This document shows positions 44,958 to 52,880 of a stretch of 64,000 nt of DNA, piece by piece. Source of the stretch: Halomonas sp. KG2 (GTDB lineage Bacteria > Pseudomonadota > Gammaproteobacteria > Pseudomonadales > Halomonadaceae); contig CP098528.1 in NCBI GenBank assembly GCA_030440445.1, forward strand, positions 2,914,001-2,978,000, in the 5' to 3' direction. The notes beneath the pieces were generated by a model that was given only the letters and a program-made list of their open reading frames with translations, ran no database searches and was not told where the DNA came from. The number at the start of each line of letters is the position of its first letter. The first letter of the stretch is position 1. Made by a program: the position numbers and the translations under genes.

Positions 44958-46178
44958 TTAAACCCTACCCTGATTATCAAGCTCTACCGCTTCATGCATA
45001 CGGGCTAGCACGTCAGGCATCGCCGCTTGCACACGGTTCCAACTGGGAATAAAGGGACGTTCGCGGGGGTTATCTAAAAACAGATTGCCGGCTTCTAGCA
45101 AATTGCTGGCAAATAGCTCCACTGCCTGTTCTTCACAGTGGCGATCTAAACTTAGCCCGTTCATTGTCGCGTCGTGATCATAGGCTTCAATGAGGTCTAA
45201 GGCTAAACGGTAATAGGTTGCTTTGAGCGTCCGGAAATCTTCGCTGCTAAAGCTAACCCCTTGGGTAGCCAGCTTACGATAAAGCGCTTTTGCGATATCC
45301 AGACTCATTCGGTTCAAGCCACTGGTCGCATCGGCTTCACTAACGGGCTGATGCTTATGGTCATAGGCGTCGGCAATATCTACCTGACATAGCTGACGGT
45401 GGGAGTAGTTACGCTGCAACTCCGACAGCACGCCGATTTCCAATCCCCAGTCAGCGGGAATTCGGATGCCCTCAAGCACATCGCTGCGCATGGCAAATTC
45501 ACCGGATAACGGGTAACGGAAGCTGTCTAAATAATCCAAATAGGGTAACGGACCACAGACGGTTTTCAAGGCACGTAGCAGCGGCGTCACCATCAACCGA
45601 GAAACACGCCCATTGAGCTTTCCTTCGGCAATACGCGGGTAATAACCTTTACAAAAACTGTAATTAAAACGAGGATTCGCGACGGGATACATAAGGCGCG
45701 CTAGAAGGCCACGGTCGTAGGTAAGAATATCGCAATCGTGAAGACCAACGGTGGTGGAGCGACCTGAACTAAGCACATAGCCAGCGCAATACCATACGTT
45801 TCTTCCTTTACCTGGCTCTAATGCCCCCAAACCATGACGCTCTAACTCTTGGTCGATGGCGCGCAAGCGAGGACCGTCATTCCATAGGATTCGTGTGTGC
45901 TGGGGCAAGCGCGAAAAGAACTCCCGTGCATATAAAAACTGATCCCGGTCTGCCCTGTCCAAACCAATGACAATTTCATTGAGATAAGGCACTTTCACCA
46001 GCTCATCAACAATCGCCGACAGCGCAGGCCCTTCCAGTTCAGAAAAAAGCGAGGGTAGAATTAGCCCCATCGGGCGGCGTTTGGCAAACTGGCAAAGCTC
46101 TTGTTCAAGGGCTTCAACTGGCCGGCGCGTTAAGTTGTGAAAATCGGTTATCACACCATTTTGATGGAAATCACTCAT
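44958..46178 (-). CDS. gpgS: Glucosyl-3-phosphoglycerate synthase
   Basis: A GT81 retaining glucosyltransferase that joins glucose from NDP-glucose to 3-phosphoglycerate, the first step to the compatible solute glucosylglycerate. The 406 residues include the nucleotide-binding region LILPSLFSELEGPALSAIVD, GKGRNVWYCAGYVL, the metal motif GLHDCDILTYDRGLL, and the conserved YPLSGEFAMRSDVLEGIRIP with PADWGLEIGVLSEL. It overlaps the phosphatase gene by four bases. Expected to respond to salt or nitrogen stress, from family knowledge. Confidence 0.93.
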   Translation of the reverse strand: MSDFHQNGVITDFHNLTRRPVEALEQELCQFAKRRPMGLILPSLFSELEGPALSAIVDELVKVPYLNEIVIGLDRADRDQFLYAREFFSRLPQHTRILWNDGPRLRAIDQELERHGLGALEPGKGRNVWYCAGYVLSSGRSTTVGLHDCDILTYDRGLLARLMYPVANPRFNYSFCKGYYPRIAEGKLNGRVSRLMVTPLLRALKTVCGPLPYLDYLDSFRYPLSGEFAMRSDVLEGIRIPADWGLEIGVLSELQRNYSHRQLCQVDIADAYDHKHQPVSEADATSGLNRMSLDIAKALYRKLATQGVSFSSEDFRTLKATYYRLALDLIEAYDHDATMNGLSLDRHCEEQAVELFASNLLEAGNLFLDNPRERPFIPSWNRVQAAMPDVLARMHEAVELDNQGRV

Positions 46179-47134
46179 ACGCTAGCCTCCCGTGACTTGT
46201 AATCTGATGCAGCGATGTCATTCACTGGCGTCATTTTTAGACGCCCGTCATCTCGCCCCCACCAGTGGGCTACCCCCTCAGCCCAGCCAGTTGGCCCAGT
46301 CGCGTTTGTTCGATATAGCGCGCTGTTGTGAGGCTCAACGTTAAGTGCGTGGCAACCTCGAATCACCACCGCTTGATCGACAGTTTCCAGCATCGTGATA
46401 TCGTTTGGACCATCGCCCAAGCCCAATGACAGTGGCTGACTGCCTCGTAATGCAGTAAATCGCTTGATTAGCCACTCTACAGCACCACCTTTGTCAGATA
46501 AGCGCCCGATCACATGCCAAAAGCGTCCCCCTTGTGTGAGTTCAAGGCCATCGCCTTCAAGCGCAATGCGAAATGTCTCAAGTGCAACTGCATTATCTTC
46601 CCAAATAAGCGGCTCACTCCCCTCTCGCTGCCGCGCTGCTTTCGCACGGGTTTCATCAAGTCCAGTTAACGCCATTACCTGTTGAAGACTTAAGTCGCCC
46701 ATGCGGGTAAACCGAACGCCCAAGCGCTTACGCCAAACGTTTAGTCGCGCTTTAATGAAGCTACTATCAACACCGGTATGTTTAATCACAACGCCATCTC
46801 GGCCATTACCAGGGCGATCTAAACGCGCATGACACCAACCCGGAGGCAATCCAATAACGGCTCCATTTTCAGCAATAAAGGGGGTCGCCGTTAGCCCAAG
46901 GGCTTCGCGTAGGTGAATGAGTTCAGCACGAGTTTTACTGGTAACCGGAATGACCGGAACCCCTAGCTGTTTAAGGCGAGCAAGCCAAGGCTTAGCAGGT
47001 GAGAAATCATAACTGTGGTGATCTAGTAATGAACCGTCCAAGTCGGTGACGACCAAACGCGGTTGAAGCGCTGGGTCCAAGTCGCTTGGTGACTGAGCAT
47101 CACTGAGCAACGCAGTACGCCTTTGTTCGGTCAT
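46175..47134 (-). CDS. Glucosyl-3-phosphoglycerate phosphatase (MpgP/YedP-type HAD)
   Basis: It removes phosphate from the GpgS product to release glucosylglycerate. 319 residues: motif I VVTDLDGSLLDHHS with nucleophile D31 and acid D33, motif II IPVTSKTRAELI, family cap motif FIAENGAVIGLP, and motif IV LGLGDGPNDITMLE. The fold is that of mannosyl-3-phosphoglycerate phosphatases, which often accept the glucosyl analogue; the coupling to gpgS decides the role here. ATG 47134 has AAGGTGG just upstream; a TTG 6 codons earlier is rejected. It precedes gpgS in the operon. Confidence 0.9.
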   Translation of the reverse strand: MTEQRRTALLSDAQSPSDLDPALQPRLVVTDLDGSLLDHHSYDFSPAKPWLARLKQLGVPVIPVTSKTRAELIHLREALGLTATPFIAENGAVIGLPPGWCHARLDRPGNGRDGVVIKHTGVDSSFIKARLNVWRKRLGVRFTRMGDLSLQQVMALTGLDETRAKAARQREGSEPLIWEDNAVALETFRIALEGDGLELTQGGRFWHVIGRLSDKGGAVEWLIKRFTALRGSQPLSLGLGDGPNDITMLETVDQAVVIRGCHALNVEPHNSALYRTNATGPTGWAEGVAHWWGRDDGRLKMTPVNDIAASDYKSREASV

Positions 47135-47341
47135 AGCACCACCTTTTTGCAATCTTAAAAGTCGTTACACACGTCCACTTTTAGATAAGCAATCTAGCAG
47201 TTTGTATGCCAACACAATTTTATTGTTAATAATCAGAACATTAGCTCATTAAAACTGACTGTCATTTTATAAGCACCAAAACAACGCAATCTTGACGCAC
47301 CAAAATAGCGCGCAAATAAATTGAAAAAATTCGACAAGCCC

Positions 47342-47369
47342 TTGGCAAAAGCTCACAAATAACTATACT
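47342..47369 (+). promoter_or_regulatory. Sigma-70-type promoter for the candidate sRNA
   Basis: TTGGCA (47342-47347), a 16-base spacer and TATACT (47364-47369). It lies in an AT-rich intergenic region and points towards the hairpins and terminator at 47377-47470, with start of transcription expected near 47377. Confidence 0.6.
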
Positions 47370-47376
47370 AAAATTG

Positions 47377-47470
47377 TACCAACTGGCAACCTTGTACACC
47401 CCCTCACCTGATGCCAGTGGGCTGCAGTGAGACAAGCCCTTTCATACCCGCCTCCCCGGCGGGTTTTTTT
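47377..47470 (+). ncRNA. Candidate small RNA with C-rich loop
   Basis: About 94 nt on the plus strand, with no plus-strand gene for 9 kb upstream and minus-strand genes on both sides. Hairpin 1 is ACTGGC (47382-47387) with GCCAGT (47413-47418); its loop exposes ACACCCCCTCACCT, which is complementary to purine-rich ribosome binding sites. Hairpin 2 is GGGCT/AGCCC (47419-47439). Hairpin 3 is the terminator with seven T. This layout is that of a base-pairing regulatory RNA. It matches no family I recognise. The remaining part of 47135-47341 is AT-rich without other signals. Confidence 0.55.
47447..47470 (+). terminator. Rho-independent terminator on the plus strand
   Basis: CCCGCC (47447-47452), loop TCCCC, GGCGGG (47458-47463) and seven T. 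There is no T-run on the minus strand, so it does not serve the MotB-like gene. Confidence 0.9.
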
Positions 47471-47480
47471 GACCTATCCC

Positions 47481-48494
47481 CTAGTCCACGTGAATAACCA
47501 CCTCAACGCGACGGTTTCGCGCTCGCCCTTCAACAGTATTGTTATCTTCTAGCGGCTGGGTTGCGGCTAGTCCAACGGCTCGCAAACGCTCCGGAGCAAC
47601 CCCTGCGGCTTCCAGTGCCTCAACGATCGCAATCGCCCGCGCACTTGAAAGCGCCCAGTTGGACGAAAACTCTGGGGTATTGATGGATTGGCTATCAGAG
47701 TGTCCCTCCACCCACACTTCCCCCTCGAAGCGCTGGATGGTATCCATCAATGACCCTACTAGCGATGAGCCGCCTTCTGTCAACTGAGCATCGGCAGAGG
47801 GAAATAGCAACCGATCTTGTACACGCAGGCTGATCCCTTCGGCGACTCGGGAAACTTCAACGCCTTCCAAATTAGGTAGATACGTCGAGGCCTCCACACG
47901 CTCAGCCAATCTCTCATCAAGTGCTAATGCGCTATTAATCGCCGCATCAGACACTTTCTGTACATTGGTAGGTGGACGGTCGGTGAGCAGTACCATGTAA
48001 TCCGCCAACGGCGAAACAGCCTGACGTTCATCGCTAGGCAGCAGCAACTGCGGAAGCCTACTATTGATAGCCGATGGCTGGCTATCTATCGATGCTTCTT
48101 CAATCCGCGCCAATAAAGGAGGCACCTCCACAACAGCAGTGCGAGCTTTAGGCAACCCTGCCATACCCAACGCAGCGCTACTCGCAAACGGGCTGAGCGT
48201 ATCACTACTAGGTGATACGCCGAGTACCGTGCGCTGCTGGCGGACTTCAGCAAGCGCATTCGGCAGGGGTATTTCTCTAGCAGGCGATGACTCATAGCCG
48301 TACTCATCGGCTGCTTCTTGCTGAAACAATGATGGGCTTGTCACATTAGCCGCAGCAATAATAATGACGAACAGGGCTACCAGTAGCGTCATGATGTCAA
48401 TATAGCTAATCATCCAACCGCTATTACTTTCACCTTCTGGATAGGCGGTTAGCAATGAATCATGACGCGGACCAGCGCGGAGGTCTTCAAGCAT
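47481..48494 (-). CDS. Orphan MotB-like OmpA-domain protein
   Basis: 337 residues with a single N-terminal membrane helix SYIDIMTLLVALFVIIIAAA carrying an aspartate at the position of the MotB proton-channel residue. A long linker of low complexity (about 60-190) follows. The C-terminal OmpA-like peptidoglycan-binding domain has VWVEGHSDSQSINTPEFSSN, WALSSARAIAIVEAL and RARNRRVEVVIHV. No MotA-like gene lies on either side. ATG 48494 is chosen over GTG 48503; neither has a clear ribosome binding site. It may work with a stator partner encoded elsewhere or only anchor to peptidoglycan. Confidence 0.8.
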   Translation of the reverse strand: MLEDLRAGPRHDSLLTAYPEGESNSGWMISYIDIMTLLVALFVIIIAAANVTSPSLFQQEAADEYGYESSPAREIPLPNALAEVRQQRTVLGVSPSSDTLSPFASSAALGMAGLPKARTAVVEVPPLLARIEEASIDSQPSAINSRLPQLLLPSDERQAVSPLADYMVLLTDRPPTNVQKVSDAAINSALALDERLAERVEASTYLPNLEGVEVSRVAEGISLRVQDRLLFPSADAQLTEGGSSLVGSLMDTIQRFEGEVWVEGHSDSQSINTPEFSSNWALSSARAIAIVEALEAAGVAPERLRAVGLAATQPLEDNNTVEGRARNRRVEVVIHVD

Positions 48495-48783
48495 GGGGGG
48501 CACTTATTCAAGCTTTTAATCTCGTGGCCAAGCTAGGGTAAGCGTGGCAAACTGGCCTATTAAAAGCCGTTTCATAGCGAGAAGGAACTATCAGGTGCGC
48601 ACCCGATCTGGGTCATAAAGAGCTCATTCGTTAAGCACTAAATCGTCAGAAACTAGGCCTTTAAGAACCGAGCCATCAAAAGAGGAGGTTATCATCACTA
48701 CGCAGATCGTTGATAATGACCATATTCTCTACTCCTCTTCTAATATTTATTACATAAATGCTGGTGCCGTCGTTACTAAAGGC

Positions 48784-49053
48784 ATGCAGGTACGCGAAGT
48801 CAAAATGCGAGACAGCATGTTTATCGAAGAGACCGTTGGCGAATTAATTCTATCCCGCCAAGTCCAACGTCTTAGCGCCCAGCACAATGCACGCTCGATA
48901 CTGATGGGTACTTATGCACAAGGCCAGGACTATCTCTATGTGAGTGCACGAGTAGTTCGCGCTGGTGATGCGATGGTGCTTGGCAGCGCTGACTTTAAAC
49001 TGCCTCTGGATAATAACACCCGAAGCTTACTGGAAGGCCAAGGCGGCTGGTAA
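48784..49053 (+). CDS. FlgO-domain protein, N-terminally short or decayed
   Basis: From ATG 48784, 89 residues resemble the C-terminal part of the FlgO flagellar outer-membrane assembly domain (GELILSRQVQRLSAQHNARS, then LMGTYAQG and YVSARVVR). The same frame stays open back to 48619, and residues from 48691 on (TTQIVDNDHILYSSS) look like the beginning of the domain, but no ATG, GTG or TTG occurs there. A strong AGAGGAGG (48681-48688) is followed at 5 bases by ATC. No signal peptide is present. Either a rare ATC start or a dying gene. No flagellar genes are adjacent except the MotB-like orphan. Confidence 0.55.
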   Translation: MQVREVKMRDSMFIEETVGELILSRQVQRLSAQHNARSILMGTYAQGQDYLYVSARVVRAGDAMVLGSADFKLPLDNNTRSLLEGQGGW

Positions 49054-49094
49054 TCGATTGACCTCTTGCCGCAACACGAATGAAAAGGATGAAC

Positions 49095-49895
49095 ATGCCC
49101 ACCCGCACAAGCAAACCACTTATTGTGGCCACTAGTCGCTTGATAAAGCTATGCGCAAACATTACCAAGCTGCTTAGCTATATTTTTCATGCCGTGCTGC
49201 CGAACAAGCGCTTTACGTTGCCAGCCTATGCCGCCCCATGGCTGACACCTAAAGATAATTCGACTATTCCACGTACTATTTGGCAGACCAACTTCACTAA
49301 TAGGGTGACCCTTCCGGTTTACCTGAACTACTTGTTTAATCGGCTTATGGCTCCTCGTTTCGAATATCGCTTCATGATTACCGACGCACGGAGTGACTTC
49401 ATTAAAGAAAATTTCGACGACGCCCTATTCACCAGCTATTCAAAGTTACAAATTGGTGCGGCGCAGGCTGATTTTTGGCGCCTCATGGTACTTTACAAAT
49501 ACGGCGGCGTTTACCTTGATATTGATGCACATGCCATCTGGCCGCTTGCCCGCGTTGTGCCTGCCGATATTGACGAGCTCTACGTCACGACCCGTAAAGG
49601 TGAGCTGAGCAATTACTTCATCGCCAGCAAACCAGGTAACCCCAACCTACGCAGATTGATTGATCAAGTGCAGCAAAACATTGAAGAGAACACTCTCACC
49701 AACGTGTTTGAGCTCACTGGTCCTGGCGTATTCATTCAGCTATTAGATCAACGCACCGTCCCCACGGTGTCATACCGTCACGCCTGCAACCAAGGCAATT
49801 TTACTAACGAGCACTTCCAGTATATTGATAAAAAAGCGGGCAAATGGACCAGAGAGCAGAAGAAAGTCAGTATCATTCGCCAAGAAGAGCCTTGA
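49095..49895 (+). CDS. Glycosyltransferase family 32 (capsular polysaccharide type)
   Basis: About 266 residues with the GT32 sugar-nucleotide motif: RTIWQTNF near the start, then AQADFWRLMVLYKYGGVYLD followed by IDAH, which holds the DXD-type metal site. A weak hydrophobic segment lies at residues 15-40, so it may be membrane-associated. ATG codons at 49080, 49089 and 49095 are in frame; AAAAGGATG places the ribosome binding site best for 49095. It stands alone, without a polysaccharide cluster, downstream of the FlgO-like fragment. Sugar specificity unknown. Confidence 0.85.
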   Translation: MPTRTSKPLIVATSRLIKLCANITKLLSYIFHAVLPNKRFTLPAYAAPWLTPKDNSTIPRTIWQTNFTNRVTLPVYLNYLFNRLMAPRFEYRFMITDARSDFIKENFDDALFTSYSKLQIGAAQADFWRLMVLYKYGGVYLDIDAHAIWPLARVVPADIDELYVTTRKGELSNYFIASKPGNPNLRRLIDQVQQNIEENTLTNVFELTGPGVFIQLLDQRTVPTVSYRHACNQGNFTNEHFQYIDKKAGKWTREQKKVSIIRQEEP

Positions 49896-49920
49896 TCTTA
49901 AGGTCGGCTTGAGGCCAATT

Positions 49921-49957
49921 AAAAAAGCGCTAACCGTATAGGTTAGCGCTTTTTTTA
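49921..49957. terminator. Bidirectional terminator between the GT32 gene and glyA
   Basis: AGCGCTAACC and GGTTAGCGCT around a GTATA loop, with A-run before and T-run after, so it works for both convergent genes. Confidence 0.93.
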
Positions 49958-50015
49958 TCGTTTTTGCTTTATTTCTGTTTGCTTTGCCATGCCAGCCTGA
50001 CAAAGCGAGCCTATG

Positions 50016-51281
50016 CTACTTGTAAACAGGGAAGCAGCCACATACTTGTGCCACTTTATCCAGCACTTGGGCTTCGATTGAACTAGTGTCCTCACCTTTA
50101 GCAAGTACATCTAAGATGTCACAAATCCAACCGGCCAATGTACTACACTCTTGTTCACTGAACCCGCGCGTGGTCACCGCCGGGGTGCCAATACGCAAAC
50201 CAGAGGTCACGAATGGGCTTTGCGGATCGTTAGGCACCGCATTTTTGTTCACAGTAATGTGAGCGCGGCCCAGGGCGGCATCTGCATCTTTACCGGTCAC
50301 GCCCTGCTTGATCAAAGACAGCAGGAACAGGTGATCTTCGGTACCACCAGAAACGATATCGTAACCGCGATCGATAAACACCTTGGCCATCGCCTGGGCG
50401 TTTTTGACCACCTGCTGCTGGTAAGCTTTGAATTCAGGCGCCATAGCTTCTTTGAAGCAAATCGCCTTGGCAGCAATAACATGCATCAACGGGCCGCCCT
50501 GACCACCCGGGAAGACAGCTGACTGCAGCTTTTTCTCGATATCCGCATCGTTTTCAGCGGAGAGAATAACGCCGCTGCGTGGGCCACGCAGGGTTTTGTG
50601 CGTGGTAGAGGTTACGACGTGAGCATGGGGCAGCGGGCTTGGGTAAATGCCTGCAGCAACCAAGCCAGAGACGTGCGCCATATCAACCAACAAGTAGGCA
50701 CCTACTTCATCAGCGATCTCACGGAACTTAGCCCAATCGACAATTTGCGAGTAGGCAGAGAAACCAGCAATGATCATTTTGGGCTTGTGCTCGCGAGCAA
50801 GCTGAGCCACCTGATCGTAATCAATCAAGCCCTGTTCGTTCAGCCCATACTGGATAGCATTGTAGTGCTTGCCAGAGAAGTTAGGCTTGGCACCATGGGT
50901 TAAGTGACCACCGGCATCCAGGCTCATCCCCAAGATGGTGTCACCCGGCGTTACCAGCGCTTGGAAAACCGCGCTGTTGGCCTGTGAACCAGAGTGAGGC
51001 TGAACATTCACGTAGGTCGCGCCGAACAGCTGCTTGGCGTAGTCGATCGCAAGATTTTCAGCGATATCAACAAATTCACAGCCGCCGTAGTAGCGCTTAC
51101 CTGGATAGCCTTCGGCGTATTTATTGGTCAGCTGGCTGCCTTGCGCTTCCAGTACGCGGGGGCTGGCGTAGTTTTCAGAAGCAATCAATTCAATGTGAGC
51201 TTCCTGGCGTGCAACTTCTTTTTGCATCGCGTCAAATAGCACATCATCGAATCCGGCAATTGTCATATCGCGGCTGAACAT
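50016..51281 (-). CDS. glyA: Serine hydroxymethyltransferase
   Basis: A PLP enzyme that interconverts serine and glycine with tetrahydrofolate. 421 residues with [59 protein letters not shown] and the PLP lysine in [16 protein letters not shown]. Start [12 protein letters not shown] at 51281. It is a single gene with a bidirectional terminator downstream. An inverted repeat lies 63 bases upstream of the start. Confidence 0.97.
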   Translation of the reverse strand: MFSRDMTIAGFDDVLFDAMQKEVARQEAHIELIASENYASPRVLEAQGSQLTNKYAEGYPGKRYYGGCEFVDIAENLAIDYAKQLFGATYVNVQPHSGSQANSAVFQALVTPGDTILGMSLDAGGHLTHGAKPNFSGKHYNAIQYGLNEQGLIDYDQVAQLAREHKPKMIIAGFSAYSQIVDWAKFREIADEVGAYLLVDMAHVSGLVAAGIYPSPLPHAHVVTSTTHKTLRGPRSGVILSAENDADIEKKLQSAVFPGGQGGPLMHVIAAKAICFKEAMAPEFKAYQQQVVKNAQAMAKVFIDRGYDIVSGGTEDHLFLLSLIKQGVTGKDADAALGRAHITVNKNAVPNDPQSPFVTSGLRIGTPAVTTRGFSEQECSTLAGWICDILDVLAKGEDTSSIEAQVLDKVAQVCGCFPVYK

Positions 51282-51343
51282 CGGCGGGAACCTCGTTACA
51301 AAAGGATCATCATGGGGAAACTAGGCCGCTATCATAACGCAGC

Positions 51344-51373
51344 CTGACGCGACTTTCATCGCATCCGCGTCAG
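51344..51373. repeat. Inverted repeat upstream of glyA
   Basis: CTGACGCG (51344-51351) and CGCGTCAG (51366-51373), 14-base gap, between the stop of the 51438 gene and the glyA start. There is no T-run, so it could be an operator or a weak transcript end. Confidence 0.55.
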
Positions 51374-51437
51374 GTCGTGCATGAGCGTATTTCATGTTGC
51401 AGTCGTCATCAAAAAACTGACTAACTGGTCAACCGCG

Positions 51438-52829
51438 CTACTTTAGCTCATAGGTGAACGTAAACCGCTCAGTACTCGCCATCGGGTTCATCATGAATTG
51501 GTTAAAAGTAAACGGATTGGGCAATGCGACATTGACCGTTAAGGCTTGGGAATGGCCAGCCATAATGTCGACCATCCCGGTCATTAATTTGGTTATTTGC
51601 GAGCCTAACAAGGGCTCAAGCTGACGAGCCTGCCCCGCCGCCATAGAGATTGCTTGCGCTTCGGTAATATTCTCGTGCGCGGCGATCTCGGTAGTTAATC
51701 GCGGCAGCAACCCTTCATCGGTATAAGCCACAACGACCTCACCACCATGCAACGTGGCTGATTCAAACAACGCAGGGTTTTGCATTGCCTGCTCAATGGA
51801 AACGCTCTTTGGCAAACTGATCGGCAAATCAAGGCTGTATTCAATTCCCGCAGCACTACTCAAGCGCACATAGCCATCAGCGATCAAGCGATCGGTTGCC
51901 CCCTCTTCTTCCCAGCGAGAGTGACTGCGCCCTTCAGCCTGTAACTGACCACTTCCCCCTGTGAGTATCTTGTTGAAGGTTTCGAACTCTTGTCGTTGCT
52001 CGAGAGGCAATAAAGGCAGCAGCCCTCCAATATCAAAAAATGCGCCTTCGAAGCCCGCATCTCCCACATAGGAATTGCCTTCTACCCAGGCGCTATCCAA
52101 CGCTACGCGCCAACCATCCCCGGACAGATCCATGCCATTCAACGCGGCATGTTCCACGCTCTCCTCCCCAGGCGTATCGATTCCGGTTAGCTGCTCAATG
52201 CGCAAATTAGCGAGCGCAAGAACCGAACTAATCCCACTTTCCAAGTCATTAAAATCGGCACTGACGCCCTGCATATCGAACAAGCCAATGGCGCTACTGC
52301 TGACCTCTTCAAGCATGAGCGTTTCAATGTGCAACTGCCCCTCAAGCGGGGGAGAATCTAGCTCACTAAAAAATTCATCCGCCGCCTCGCCCTGTAGGTT
52401 TAGCGTGATGTCACGCGCATTCAATGCCTTCCATACCATGTCAGGCGCACTCATTTCATCAATCGACGGCACTGCTTGCGAAGCGTTGGGCAATTCAATG
52501 GAGGCAATGCTGAGAAAAGGCAATGAGTTACCTGCCTCGCTAACGGCCATACCATCAATGACTACATTGTCTGGACGATGATAGTCACCCTCAACGAGGT
52601 AACGTTCGATAGTAAACACATCGCCATTCGCATAAGTGATAGCAATATCTTCAGCGACAATAGCGTCAGGCTGCTCATACACTTGGGCAACTGTGAATGC
52701 GCTCGACTCACTACCTAGCCGCTCACGAAGCTCTGCTTCAAGCTGCCAAGGTGAAGCATTCACCGCACCGGAAAGTAGCAGCAACAAAACCCCAGCAGTA
52801 AGCTGGCGATGACCTACAGACACAGACAT
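51438..52829 (-). CDS. Exported protein of unknown function, distant DUF945-like
   Basis: 463 residues with a clear signal peptide (QLTAGVLLLLLSGAVNASPW, cleavage near residue 25). The mature part is acidic, with alternating short strands and few aromatic residues. The C-terminal region (LTVNVALPNPFTFNQFMMNP) and the repeated pattern of strand-forming segments recall the DUF945 protein at 28761, but similarity is weak and no domain is recognised with confidence. AGGAGG lies 7 bases before the ATG. It stands between glyA and ybbP, transcribed in the same direction. Confidence 0.7.
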   Translation of the reverse strand: MSVSVGHRQLTAGVLLLLLSGAVNASPWQLEAELRERLGSESSAFTVAQVYEQPDAIVAEDIAITYANGDVFTIERYLVEGDYHRPDNVVIDGMAVSEAGNSLPFLSIASIELPNASQAVPSIDEMSAPDMVWKALNARDITLNLQGEAADEFFSELDSPPLEGQLHIETLMLEEVSSSAIGLFDMQGVSADFNDLESGISSVLALANLRIEQLTGIDTPGEESVEHAALNGMDLSGDGWRVALDSAWVEGNSYVGDAGFEGAFFDIGGLLPLLPLEQRQEFETFNKILTGGSGQLQAEGRSHSRWEEEGATDRLIADGYVRLSSAAGIEYSLDLPISLPKSVSIEQAMQNPALFESATLHGGEVVVAYTDEGLLPRLTTEIAAHENITEAQAISMAAGQARQLEPLLGSQITKLMTGMVDIMAGHSQALTVNVALPNPFTFNQFMMNPMASTERFTFTYELK

Positions 52830-52880
52830 GTCATGACCTCCTTGTGAGAAGCGCTAAGCATAGCACTTAGCAAAGTGTTG

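Noticed and set aside
47481..48494. Zorya-type defence system based on the MotB-like protein
   Set aside because: No ZorA-like MotA homologue and no ZorC/D/E helicase or nuclease gene lie beside it.
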